Shown piece by piece: positions 7,713 through 18,076 of a stretch of 64,000 bases of DNA. The stretch lies in NCBI GenBank assembly GCA_039889035.1, contig JBDQQY010000014.1:1-64000 (forward strand), written 5' to 3'. The stretch is from Plantactinospora sp039889035. GTDB taxonomy: Bacteria; Actinomycetota; Actinomycetes; Mycobacteriales; Micromonosporaceae. The translations under genes and the position numbers were made by a program. Every line of letters starts with the position of its first letter. Position 1 is the first letter of the stretch. The notes under the pieces are model-generated. The model had not been told where the DNA came from, made no database searches, and saw nothing but the letters and a program-made list of their open reading frames with translations.

Positions 7713-10322
7713 TCAGGACTTGACCATGTTGTCCAGGAGCAGGGCGCAACGGATCAGGCCGAGATGGCTGTAGGCCTGCGGGTGGTTGCCGAGGCCGCGC
7801 TCGGAGATCGGGTCGTACTGCTCCGGAAGCAGGCCGGTCGGGCCGGCCGTGTCCACCATCTGGGTGAACAGCTCCTCGGCGTCGGACCGCCGGCCGGTAC
7901 GCAGGTACGCCTCGATCAGCCAGGCCGTGCAGATGTGGAAGCCGCCCTCCCGGCCCGGCAGCCCGTCGTCCCAGCGGTAGCGGTAGACCACCGGACCGCT
8001 GCGCAGGTCGGCCTCGACCTTCAGCACGGTGGCCAGGAACCGGGGGTCGTCGTCGGGCAGCAGCCCCGACAGGCCGATCCAGAGCGAGGAGGCGTCCATC
8101 TCCTCGTCCCCGTACGCCACCGTGTAGGCGCCGGCCCCGGTGTGCCAGCCGAACTCCAGCACGTTGTGCCCGATCCGGTCGCGCAGCTCGACCCACTCCG
8201 GCCGGTCGCCGTCGCCGTGCCGCCGGACCACGTGCAGCGCCCGGTCCACGGTCATCCAGCACATCACCTTGGAGTAGACGTGGTGCCGGGGTGGCAGCCG
8301 GGCCTCCCAGAGCCCGTGGTCGGGCTCGTGCCAGCGCCGGGCGACCGCCTCGACCATGTTCTCCAGCACCCGCCACTCGGTGTCGCGTACCTCGCCGCGC
8401 AGGTCGGCGACGGCCGCCAGCAGGTCGGCGATCGGCCCGAAGACGTCGAGCTGGAGCTGGTGGTTGGCGAGGTTGCCGACCCGGACCGGCCGGGAGCCGG
8501 CGTACCCGGGCAGGGTGTCGATGACCGCCTCGGCGCCGAGTTCGAAACCGTCGACGGTGTAGAGCGGGTGCAACCGTTCCGGGTGCCCGCCGGTGCGCTC
8601 GACACAGCCGTCGACCCAGCGCAGGAAGCCCTCGGCCTCGCTCAGCGAGCCGAGGTCGACCAGCGCCCGGGCGGTCATGGCGGCGTCCCGGAGCCAGCAG
8701 TACCGGTAGTCCCAGTTGCGTACCCCGCCCAGCTCCTCCGGCAGCGAGGTGGTGGCGGCGGCCAGGATCGAGCCGCTGGCCTCGTGCACCAGGCCGCGCA
8801 GGGTCAGCGCGCTCCGCCCGACCAGGTCCCGGGCCGAGGTGGGCAGCCGCAGCCCGGCGACCCAGTCCCGCCACGGCTGCTCGGCCGTCGCCTGCCGCTC
8901 GTGCACCGGCACCCGGTGGTGGTCCAGGCTGTGCGAGCCGAACCGCAGCTCGCAGGTGACCTGGCCACCGGCGGCGGCCAGGTCGACCACGGCCCGGGCG
9001 GTCTCGTAGCCGCCGTCGTTGACGATCTCCCACTCGACGCCGGGCGAGTAGAGCGCGATCGGCTCGTTGGAGCCGAGCACCAGCAGCCCGTCGCCGAGCG
9101 GCTGGAGCTGCACGGCGACCTGGCCGAACTCGGGCCGGGGCGCGAAGTCCAGCCGGACCCGGCCGGCGCCGCTGAGCACCCGGACCAGCGTCGAGTCGCC
9201 GCTGACCACCGCCGGTCCGGTGGGCACGCCGTCGCTGGACGGCCGGTCCAGCCAGTCGGTGACGGTCAGCCCGGACCAGCGGGTCTCCACGGTCATCGTG
9301 CCGGGCCGGTAGCGCTGGCCGAGCGGCAGGCCGCCGCGTTCCGGGGCGATGCTGAAGTAGCCGGCCGGGTTGCCGCCGACCAGGTCGGCGAAGATCGCCG
9401 GGGAGTCGGGCTTGGGGTGGCAGAGCCAGCTCAGGCTCGCCTCCGGGGTGACGAGTGCGACGGTACGCCCGTTGGCCAGCATCGAGTGCCGCTCGATCGG
9501 TACCGCCCGCTCGCCGAAGAGCCAGTTCCGGCGTACCTCCAGCAGCAGTCCGAGCACCCGGGCGGCGTCGACCGGCTCGTCGATCCGGAACGCGGCCCGG
9601 GTCTCGCCCGGACCGATCTTGACGCCGACGTCCGGCCCGTGCAGCTTGGCGAAGGCGTTCTCGTCGGTGACGTCGTCGCCGAGGAAGAGCGCCGCGCTCG
9701 CCGAGAGCTGGGTACGGAGCTGTTCGAGCGCGGTGCCCTTGTTGGTCGGGATCACCGACAGCTCGATCACCTCCTTGCCCCGGGTCACGGTGACGTCCGG
9801 CCAGACGGCGGGGCCGGCGTCCACCGCCGCGATCACCTGGGCGGCCACCTCGGGGTCGGCGCCCCTCGTGTGTACGGCGATGCTGGCCGGCTTGGTCTCC
9901 AGGCGTACCCGGGCCCGGCCGGCGACGATCTGGCGCAGCTCGTTGCGGAGCCGGGTGCGTACCTCGATCAGCTCGGGGGAGAGCCGCTCGACGAAACCGA
10001 TATCGAACTCGGAGCCGTGGCTGCCCACCAGGTGCACCTCGCTGGGCAGCCGGGAGAGGGTGGCCAGGTCGCGCAGGGCCCGTCCGGAGACCACGGCGAC
10101 GGTGGTCTGCGGCAGGGCGGCCAGCGCGCGTACGGCGGCGACCGACTCGGGCAGCGGTACCGCCCTGGTCGGGTCCTCGACGATCGGCGCGAGTGTGCCG
10201 TCGTAGTCGCAGGCGACCAGGAGCTGTGGTACCCGGGCGATCCGACCGATCGCGGCCCGCAGTTCGGGGTCGATCGAGTCGAGGGTGCGGGGACCCCCGT
10301 CGAGCAGGGAGCCGGACTTCAC
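7713..10322 (-). CDS. Trehalose-6-phosphate phosphatase fused to a GH15 glycosidase
   Basis: 869 residues, two enzymes in one chain. Residues about 30-255 are a HAD-type trehalose-phosphatase (OtsB): DYDGTLAPI (Asp39, Asp41), SGRALRDL, GSHGSEF and the C-terminal LGDDVTDE. Residues about 265-869 are a GH15 glucoamylase/trehalase-like (alpha/alpha)6 domain with RNWDYRYCWLRDAAMT, GFHICTAWLIEA and a late PEQYDP block. The phosphatase releases trehalose from trehalose-6-phosphate; GH15 relatives in mycobacteria hydrolyse trehalose, so the fusion may both make and break it, or the GH15 part may cut another glucoside. The GTG start overlaps the otsA stop (GTGA), coupling the two genes. Confidence 0.9.
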   Translation of the reverse strand: MKSGSLLDGGPRTLDSIDPELRAAIGRIARVPQLLVACDYDGTLAPIVEDPTRAVPLPESVAAVRALAALPQTTVAVVSGRALRDLATLSRLPSEVHLVGSHGSEFDIGFVERLSPELIEVRTRLRNELRQIVAGRARVRLETKPASIAVHTRGADPEVAAQVIAAVDAGPAVWPDVTVTRGKEVIELSVIPTNKGTALEQLRTQLSASAALFLGDDVTDENAFAKLHGPDVGVKIGPGETRAAFRIDEPVDAARVLGLLLEVRRNWLFGERAVPIERHSMLANGRTVALVTPEASLSWLCHPKPDSPAIFADLVGGNPAGYFSIAPERGGLPLGQRYRPGTMTVETRWSGLTVTDWLDRPSSDGVPTGPAVVSGDSTLVRVLSGAGRVRLDFAPRPEFGQVAVQLQPLGDGLLVLGSNEPIALYSPGVEWEIVNDGGYETARAVVDLAAAGGQVTCELRFGSHSLDHHRVPVHERQATAEQPWRDWVAGLRLPTSARDLVGRSALTLRGLVHEASGSILAAATTSLPEELGGVRNWDYRYCWLRDAAMTARALVDLGSLSEAEGFLRWVDGCVERTGGHPERLHPLYTVDGFELGAEAVIDTLPGYAGSRPVRVGNLANHQLQLDVFGPIADLLAAVADLRGEVRDTEWRVLENMVEAVARRWHEPDHGLWEARLPPRHHVYSKVMCWMTVDRALHVVRRHGDGDRPEWVELRDRIGHNVLEFGWHTGAGAYTVAYGDEEMDASSLWIGLSGLLPDDDPRFLATVLKVEADLRSGPVVYRYRWDDGLPGREGGFHICTAWLIEAYLRTGRRSDAEELFTQMVDTAGPTGLLPEQYDPISERGLGNHPQAYSHLGLIRCALLLDNMVKS

Positions 10323-11719
10323 TCGTCCTCCGTCTCGGGTACACCCAACTCGTTCAGGAAGGACCGGGCCCAGTGCCCGACGTCGTGGGTACGCAGGTGG
10401 CGCTGCATGATGCGCATGCGGCGCCGGGCCTCGACCTTGTCGACGTGGACCGCGCGCAGCAGCGCGTCCTTGACTCCGTCCGGGTCGTGCGGGTTACAGA
10501 GGAATGCCTGGCGCAGCTCGGTGGCGGCGCCGGCAAACTCACTGAGCACGAGGGCGCCGCCCGAGTCGGCGCGTGTTGCTACGTACTCCTTGGCCACCAG
10601 ATTCATTCCGTCTCGCAGCGGGGTCACCATCATCACGTCGGCCGCGCAGTAGAGCGCGGCCAGTTCACTGCGACTGTACGACTGATGGAGGTAATGGACG
10701 GCCGGTACACCGACCCGGCCGAATTCGCCATTAATTCGACCAACTTCGCGTTCCACCTTGACCCGGAGTGCCTGGTAGTGCTCCACCCGTTCCCGACTTG
10801 GCGTAGCAACCTGCACCATAACCGCGTCGGGAACTGTCAACTTTCCGTCAGACAGCAACTCGCGGAACGCCTTGAGTCGAAGCTCGATCCCCTTGGTGTA
10901 GTCGAGCCGGTCCACCCCGAGGATCACCGTCTTCGGATCGCCCAGCTCGGTGCGGATCTGCTTGGCCCGGGCCTGCACCGCCGGGTCGACGGCCATCCGC
11001 TCCATCTCGGCCACGTCGATAGAGATGGGGAACGCACCCGCCTTGACCTGCCGGCCGTCCACCTGGATCATCTGGCCCTCGTAGCGGAGGCCGAGCAGGT
11101 GCCGGGCCAGCCGGACGAAGTTCTGCGCCGCCAGCCGCTGCTGGAAGCCGACCAGGTCGGCGCCGAGCAGCCCGCGCAGCACCTCGGCGCGCAGCGGCAT
11201 CTGCATGAAGAGTTCGATCGGCGGAAACGGGATGTGCAGGAAGAAGCCGATCCGCAGGTCGGGCCGGAGTTCGCGGAGCATCGCCGGCACCAGTTGGAGC
11301 TGGTAGTCCTGCACCCAGACCGTCGCGCCCTCGGCGGCCACCTCGGCCGCGGCCTCGGCGAACCGGGCGTTCACCAGCCGGTACGCCTCCCGCCAGCGGC
11401 GCTTGTAGGCCGGGGTCTCCACCGCGTCGTGGTAGAGCGGCCAGATCGTGGCGTTGGACTGGCCCTCGTAGTAGCGTTCGAGTTCCTCGGCGCTCAGCGG
11501 CACCGGGTGCAGCCGGATCCCCTCCAGGTCGAACGGCTCCGGCGCGGCGCCGACCCCGCCGGCCCAGCCGACCCAGGTGCCCTGGTGCTGGGCGAGCACC
11601 GGATGCAGGGCGGTGACCAGTCCCCCCGGGCTACGCCGCCACTGGCGTCCCTCGGGGGTGGTCACCTCGTCGACCGGCAGGCGATTCGCAACGACCACGA
11701 ACGAGCTACGTACGGTCAC
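10319..11719 (-). CDS. otsA: Trehalose-6-phosphate synthase
   Basis: 466 residues, normal for OtsA (GT20). It joins glucose from a nucleotide sugar to glucose-6-phosphate in the cytoplasm. Hallmarks include VVVANRLPVD at the N terminus, the VWVQDYQL block, HIPFPP, GVDRLDYTKGIELRLKAF (donor site) and the late TPLRDGMNLVAKEY motif. The GTG at 11719 is chosen because GGAGGT lies at 11734-11729, nine bases upstream, and because the OtsA fold starts right after it; an ATG at 11851 would add 44 unrelated residues. It is first gene of a two-gene trehalose operon. Confidence 0.95.
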   Translation of the reverse strand: MTVRSSFVVVANRLPVDEVTTPEGRQWRRSPGGLVTALHPVLAQHQGTWVGWAGGVGAAPEPFDLEGIRLHPVPLSAEELERYYEGQSNATIWPLYHDAVETPAYKRRWREAYRLVNARFAEAAAEVAAEGATVWVQDYQLQLVPAMLRELRPDLRIGFFLHIPFPPIELFMQMPLRAEVLRGLLGADLVGFQQRLAAQNFVRLARHLLGLRYEGQMIQVDGRQVKAGAFPISIDVAEMERMAVDPAVQARAKQIRTELGDPKTVILGVDRLDYTKGIELRLKAFRELLSDGKLTVPDAVMVQVATPSRERVEHYQALRVKVEREVGRINGEFGRVGVPAVHYLHQSYSRSELAALYCAADVMMVTPLRDGMNLVAKEYVATRADSGGALVLSEFAGAATELRQAFLCNPHDPDGVKDALLRAVHVDKVEARRRMRIMQRHLRTHDVGHWARSFLNELGVPETEDE

Positions 11720-12044
11720 AATCAGTGCACCTCCGGTGATGACGGGTGTCCACCGCTGAGCGTACTGAGCGTAGCTGCGGTGCCTAACCCCCAGTGCCAC
11801 AAGTACTGCCCTGCGGGATGCGACGGAGAACCCAAAGGTGATCATGACCACCCGACCGGCGATGGCTCCGGTGGAGGGTGATGTGGGCGCGGCGGGCCGG
11901 ACCTGTCAGGATTGACGACGGCGTTTCCGCCGCACCGCGTGGCCGGCGTGACCCGACACCGCGGTCCAGAGCAAGCCCGACGTCGTGGTCGGTCGTCAAC
12001 ACGGCATCCGGGGACATTCACATCCGTGGGAGGTAGGCCGCACC
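11720..12044. other. Divergent spacer between otsA and the ABC-F gene
   Basis: This 325-bp region contains no credible gene. A 9-bp-period direct repeat, TGAGCGTA at 11757-11764 and 11766-11773, sits about 40 bp upstream of the otsA start and could be a regulator site. Promoters for both divergent genes must lie here, but I cannot assign them reliably. Confidence 0.4.
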
Positions 12045-13713
<1,669 letters not shown>

Positions 13714-13721
<8 letters not shown>

Positions 13722-14217
13722 TCCGGTGCAGGCCCGGCCGGCCCAGGCGGAGCAGCTCGACAGCCGGCGGTTCGGCTACGACTGCACGCTGCGCTGGTCC
13801 GACCTGGACGCGTACGGGCACGTCAACAACGCCCGCTTCCTCACCCTCTACGAGGAGGCCCGGGTGGCGCTGATGTTCGCCGGCGGTCGGGCCTGGGGAG
13901 TCGGCTCGTTCGCCGACGGCGTGGTGATCTACCGGCACGAGATCGACTACCTCCGCCCGGTCGAGTACACGCTCGATCCGGCCACCGCCGAGAGCGCCCC
14001 GACGGTGCACATCGAGATGTGGGTCGAGGATCTGCGGCAGTCCCGGTTCACCATCGGCTACGAGCTGTTCGACCGTACGGTGCTGGCCAGCCGGGCCCGT
14101 TCGGTGCTGGTGCCGTTCGACCTGGAGCAGCAGCGGCCCCGCCGGCTGACCGACGAGGAGCAGGAGTTCCTCCGGCGCTATCTGGTCGAGCCGGCGGCCC
14201 GGGACAAGTCGGCGTAG
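13714..14217 (+). CDS. Acyl-CoA thioesterase, 4HBT hotdog family
   Basis: 167 residues. The hotdog-fold signature is the LRWSDLDAYGHVNNARFLTL block (about 27-46), where the Asp and His/Asn residues fit the YbgC/FadM-type thioesterase family. It is predicted to hydrolyse an acyl-CoA in the cytoplasm; substrate unknown. The GTG start lies within the 3' end of ettA, so it is probably co-transcribed with it, a pairing conserved in related actinomycetes as far as I recall. Confidence 0.85.
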
Positions 14218-14229
14218 GGAGCGATTCAC

Positions 14230-15018
14230 GTGCCCGCTGCGGAGAAGGTTACGGGTGGTGCCGGAGTGGCGCCGGGGGACGGGCACGGGCTCTCCGGCCT
14301 GCCGGACGCCGGTGCCTTCCTGGCCCGGCTGACCCGGCTCGACCCGGGCGCGGTGGTCCGGCTCCGCTCCGGGGCCCCCGGTGCGGCGGCCGGCGCACCG
14401 GACCGGACCGTGCTCTGGGCGCGGCTGCCGTGGGACGTGCTGGTGGGCCGGGTGGTCGCCGGGCCCGGCCCCGGCGACGCCACGATCTCCGCCGCCGAAC
14501 TGCTGGCCGAACTCGGCCGAGGTGGTGCGGCGCTCCCGCGGCGGCGGGACGCCGACTGGCGGTGGCCGGTGCCAGGCGGGCCCGGCACGGTGGTGGAGAC
14601 GATCGCCGGTGCCGAGCTGCGCCGGATCGCGACGGCGGCGGCGGACGCCCTGCGAGGCGCGGCCACCGAGGGCGTCGCCGGCCGGGCGGTGGGCCAGCGC
14701 GCGGTCCGGGACGCCCTGCTCGACCACGTCGCGGTGGTGGTGACCGGACCCCCGTCGAGCACCGATCCGGTACCCGCCCCCGGTGCCGCCGGCACCGATC
14801 CGGGACGTACCGGCGGCCGGATCGAAGTCTCTCAACGACTGGTCCAGGCCATCGTCCGGATGGGCTTTCTGGGCTCCTCCGGCCCGCCCGGGCAGGACGC
14901 CGTACAGGTGCGGATCATGGGTCGTTGGGTCGGATTGGCCGCACCATTCGGAGTGGCATGGTCACAGAAAGTCAGTCAGCTTGCGATAAAACCGGCGCGT
15001 GATCACCCGAACGGTTGA
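14230..15018 (+). CDS. Conserved hypothetical protein
   Basis: 262 residues, rich in Ala, Gly, Pro and Arg, with no membrane segment and no motif I recognise. The start is GTG 14230, 12 bp after the thioesterase stop and preceded by GGGAGCG, which suggests a third gene in the ettA-thioesterase unit. A predicted helical section (about 120-160) and a C-terminal block with GFLGSSGPPGQDAVQVRIMG look folded, the rest disordered. Function unknown. Confidence 0.6.
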   Translation: MPAAEKVTGGAGVAPGDGHGLSGLPDAGAFLARLTRLDPGAVVRLRSGAPGAAAGAPDRTVLWARLPWDVLVGRVVAGPGPGDATISAAELLAELGRGGAALPRRRDADWRWPVPGGPGTVVETIAGAELRRIATAAADALRGAATEGVAGRAVGQRAVRDALLDHVAVVVTGPPSSTDPVPAPGAAGTDPGRTGGRIEVSQRLVQAIVRMGFLGSSGPPGQDAVQVRIMGRWVGLAAPFGVAWSQKVSQLAIKPARDHPNG

Positions 15019-15149
15019 TGAGGCATGGTCCATCCGTCTTGGGGCTGCAGTTGGGGGGGTGCTTCGAGCCGGCTGTACGGGTACCGTCGGGCCTCGGATC
15101 CAACGCAACGTAGGCATGTGGATCCGCTGGGGAGTGAGGTGCTCAAGCG

Positions 15150-15773
15150 ATGCCGTGGTGGTCATGGCGCCCCGGCCACGCCGGTGGCGGCGAGCCGGAA
15201 ACTCGAAGCAGGATCCCGTCGGACGGTGCCGTCCGGGTCGGGCCGCCGGCGCCCCGGGAGCCGGAACACGACTCCCGACCGGAACCCGATGCCAGGGCCG
15301 GCGACCGGGACTCCCGGCCCGGCGACCGGGCTTCGATCAGGGAGATTCCCCCGGTGATCGCGCCGGTGACGCTACGCCGGGTCGGCGACGCGCTGGACCT
15401 GCTCGACGTGCGTTATCTCGCCGACGGCGACGGCAGCCTGCTGGCCATGTGGGAGCGGCACGCCGTGCTGTTCGCCCTGGAAGGGCCGGACGACGAGATC
15501 CTCGTCATGCGGGCGCGTCCACACTCCACGGTCCCGCCGGACTGGGCCGACCGGGCCTACCGGGTGGTCAACGAGTGGAACCACACCCGCCGGTTCTGCA
15601 AGGCGTACGTCGGTGACCCGACCGAGCGCGGCCAACTGCCCATCTACGCCGAGTTGCAGGTGCCGTTGAGCGCCGGTGCGCACGACGCCCTGCTCGTCGA
15701 GATGCTGGACTGCGGAGCCGCCGTGGCGACCACCTTCGTCGACTGGCTGCACGACGAGGGCGCTCTGCTCTAG
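15150..15773 (+). CDS. YbjN-domain protein
   Basis: 207 residues. The first 70 or so residues are charged and disordered (MPWWSWRPGHAGGG at the start). The C-terminal about 135 residues match the YbjN/type III chaperone-like fold: LRRVGDALDLLDVRY, then a VVNEWNHTRRFCKAYV helix and a terminal TTFVDWLHDE helix. E. coli YbjN is a sensory regulator without known enzymatic activity; the role here is unknown, possibly protein-protein interaction. ATG 15150 follows a GGAGTGAGG element. Confidence 0.75.
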   Translation: MPWWSWRPGHAGGGEPETRSRIPSDGAVRVGPPAPREPEHDSRPEPDARAGDRDSRPGDRASIREIPPVIAPVTLRRVGDALDLLDVRYLADGDGSLLAMWERHAVLFALEGPDDEILVMRARPHSTVPPDWADRAYRVVNEWNHTRRFCKAYVGDPTERGQLPIYAELQVPLSAGAHDALLVEMLDCGAAVATTFVDWLHDEGALL

Positions 15774-15798
15774 GTGGCGTCCCCGCCAGGGCCACCGC

Positions 15799-16230
15799 TC
15801 AGTGCGCCGGCCCGGGTGTCTCGTCCATGGTGTTGACCATGAAGTACGCGGCCCGTTCGAGGTACTGCCACAGGGTCTCGTCCTGCTCCGGCGCCAGCTC
15901 CAACCGGTCCACGGCTCGCCGCATGTGCCGCAGCCAGGCGTCCCGCTCGACCGGCCCGACCCGGAACGGCGCGTGCCGCATCCGGAGCCGGGGATGCCCG
16001 CGCTGCGCCGAGTAGGTGTTCGGGCCGCCCCAGTACTGGATCAGGAAGAGCGTGAGCCGTTCCGCCGCCGGGCCGAGATCCGCCTCCGGGTACATCGGCC
16101 GGAGCACCGGATCGGTGGCGACGCCCGCGTAGAACTCGTCGACCAGCCTCCGGAAGGCCGGTTCGCCGCCGATCTCCTCGTAGAAGGTCGGCGACGGGCG
16201 GGTCTGCTCTCGCTCACCTGCGGGATTCAC
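15799..16230 (-). CDS. glbO: Group II truncated hemoglobin (trHbO-like)
   Basis: 143 residues, a 2-over-2 globin. Typical features are FYEEIGGEPAFRRLVDEFY at the start, MYPEADLGPAAERL, the FLIQYWGGP motif and the heme-proximal RMRHAPFRVG block, in which the proximal His is expected. A C-terminal helix carries the Trp seen in group II globins (QYLERAAYF region). Mycobacterial trHbO binds O2 and interacts with terminal oxidase or protects against oxidants. The GTG 16230 start has an AGGA element about 10 bases upstream. It lies 92 bp downstream of the MFS gene on the same strand. Confidence 0.9.
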   Translation of the reverse strand: MNPAGEREQTRPSPTFYEEIGGEPAFRRLVDEFYAGVATDPVLRPMYPEADLGPAAERLTLFLIQYWGGPNTYSAQRGHPRLRMRHAPFRVGPVERDAWLRHMRRAVDRLELAPEQDETLWQYLERAAYFMVNTMDETPGPAH

Positions 16231-16322
16231 CGCTCCATCCTGCCATCCGGCGCGGCGATCGACCGCAGCCGGAGCCGTGGCCCTGGTGCGGGCTGGCTCA
16301 CACCGCCAGACGGCGCGGCGGC

Positions 16323-17699
16323 TCAGACGGCGCCGATGCCGGCCTCGGAGGAGGGCGGCCGGGGGTTGGGCGGGGAGGTACGCGCCGGCGGCTGCCCCGG
16401 CCTGGTCGGCCCGACCGCCGCCTCCCGGTCGGCGGAGCGGCGCCGGGCCTCCGCGATCGCCGCGTCGAACCGCTCGGCCTGCGGCCACCGCAGGGCCAGC
16501 AACAGCATCAGCAGCACTCCGGCGGCGCTCCACAGCCCCACCACCCGGGGGATGGTGAACCGCTCGGCCAGCAGGCCGGTGGCGAGTACCGCCACGCCCT
16601 GCATCACCTGTACGCCGGTGTTCATCACGCCGTTCGCCCGGGCCCGGTAGCCGTGCGGCAGGGCGAGCACGAACAGCCCGTTCGTCACTGGCATCAGCCC
16701 GGCGACCGCGAAGCCGGCGACCGCCGCCAGCAGCGCGACCACCACCGGCGGCGGGTCGAACAGGGCGGGCACCAGGGCCAGCGGGGCGAGTACCGCGAAC
16801 GGCCGCACCAGGGACCGGCGGAGGTCCGGCCGGAGGCCCCGGCCGACCAGCAGGCCACCGAGGATGAAACCGGCCGGTGCGGCGACCATGATCAGTGCCT
16901 GGGTGGCGCTCCGGTCGGCGCCCGCACCCGCGAACTTGGTGGCCCAGGCCGCCGCCAAGCCCTCGGGCACGATCGCGAACAGCATCGCGCAGAACACCAT
17001 GATCGCGATGGCCCGCAGGACCGGGGTGCCGAACACCAGGGCGAAGCCGGCGCCGGTCTCCCGGAGCAGGTGCCGCCGGCCCTGCTCGGGTGGTACGGCG
17101 GGCCGGTGCCGGACGCCGAACCAGATGATCAACGAGGAGAGGCCGAAGGCGGCGGCGTTGAGCAGCAGGGCCAGGGCCGGGCTGTAGAGCGCGATGCCGG
17201 CACCGACCGCGTAGCCGAAGACCTGTGCCGCCTGTGCCGTGCTGCCGTGCAGGGAGAGCGCGACGACCAGCCGGTCTCCGGTGAGCAGCAGCGGAAGCAT
17301 CGCGGACCGGGCCGCCTGGCTGGGCGGATTCGCCAGGGTCGCCGCGAAGAGCAGCGCCAGGATGACCGGCGTGTCCAGCCCGTCGATCGCGATGGCCGCG
17401 TACAGCGGCAGTCGGACGAGGTCGCAGATCACCATGACCGTCCGGTACGGGTACCGGTCGGCGAGGGTGGTGAGCAGCGGACCGCCGATCAGCCACGGCA
17501 GGTAACTGGTGGCGAAGGCGGCCGCCGAGAGGGCGACGGACTCGCTCTGCTGGTAGACCAGCAGCGTGACGGCGGCCTTGGCGAGATAGTCGCCGGTCCA
17601 GGTCAGTACGGTGGCCGCGAAGACCGCCCGGTATTCACGCTGGGCGAACACTTCCCGAAAGGTTGCCGGCCGCTCGGGAGTGTGTGTCTCTTCGGACAC
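16323..17699 (-). CDS. MFS transporter (EntS-like exporter family)
   Basis: 458 residues with about 12 predicted membrane segments and a soluble Pro/Arg-rich C-terminal tail (from about 425). The first loop (REYRAVFAATVLTWTGDYLAKAA) and the LADRYPYRTVMVICDLVR motif between segments 2 and 3 fit the proton-driven exporter group that includes EntS. Substrate unknown. GTG 17699 has GGAGG nine bases upstream. Confidence 0.85.
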   Translation of the reverse strand: MSEETHTPERPATFREVFAQREYRAVFAATVLTWTGDYLAKAAVTLLVYQQSESVALSAAAFATSYLPWLIGGPLLTTLADRYPYRTVMVICDLVRLPLYAAIAIDGLDTPVILALLFAATLANPPSQAARSAMLPLLLTGDRLVVALSLHGSTAQAAQVFGYAVGAGIALYSPALALLLNAAAFGLSSLIIWFGVRHRPAVPPEQGRRHLLRETGAGFALVFGTPVLRAIAIMVFCAMLFAIVPEGLAAAWATKFAGAGADRSATQALIMVAAPAGFILGGLLVGRGLRPDLRRSLVRPFAVLAPLALVPALFDPPPVVVALLAAVAGFAVAGLMPVTNGLFVLALPHGYRARANGVMNTGVQVMQGVAVLATGLLAERFTIPRVVGLWSAAGVLLMLLLALRWPQAERFDAAIAEARRRSADREAAVGPTRPGQPPARTSPPNPRPPSSEAGIGAV

Positions 17700-18076
17700 C
17701 GGTGGGCCTCCATCGTTCTCGACCGCTGACCAAATGTGATGGGGCTGCCGGGAACGTCAGACGTTCGGATCAGCAAGGTCTTCGTCACGCTCCGGGAGGG
17801 AGCTAGTTCTGGATTCTGCCCGATCGTATGACGACTGGCTAGGGCGAACGGATAGATCGTCGCATCTCCGACTGGTCGAACGGACGATACCCGACCGCCC
17901 GCTCGGTACGCGACCCCTGACAGCCGGCCCTCCACCAGGGCCGTCCGGTACGTCCACGGCTCCGTCCGGCGTACCCGGCGCTGACCCGTACCGGCGGTGG
18001 CTCCACCGCTCGGCAGGGACGCCGGTCGCGCTACGCCAACGGGCCGATCACGCAGGGTGGCGTGACGTCAGGCGGC
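17700..18076. other. Spacer between MFS and MscS genes
   Basis: This 377-bp region has no credible coding frame. It contains an inverted repeat at 17752-17766 (annotated separately) and two copies of CGAACGGA (17845-17852 and 17877-17884), each following a GACTGG. The MFS promoter should be here. Confidence 0.4.
17752..17766. promoter_or_regulatory. Inverted repeat upstream of the MFS gene
   Basis: GAACGT-CAG-ACGTTC is a perfect 6-bp inverted repeat with a 3-base centre, 53 bp upstream of the MFS start. This is the geometry of a small dimeric repressor site. No dedicated regulator gene lies next to it. Confidence 0.35.

Noticed and set aside
7764..10652. 962-residue plus-strand frame opposite the trehalose operon
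   Set aside because: Shadow of the real minus-strand genes, which have full catalytic motifs.
15799..17496. Fused reading of the globin and the region upstream as one 565-residue protein
   Set aside because: The first 420 residues overlap the MFS gene in another frame and are Arg/Pro/Gly-rich; the globin starts at GTG 16230 with its own binding site.
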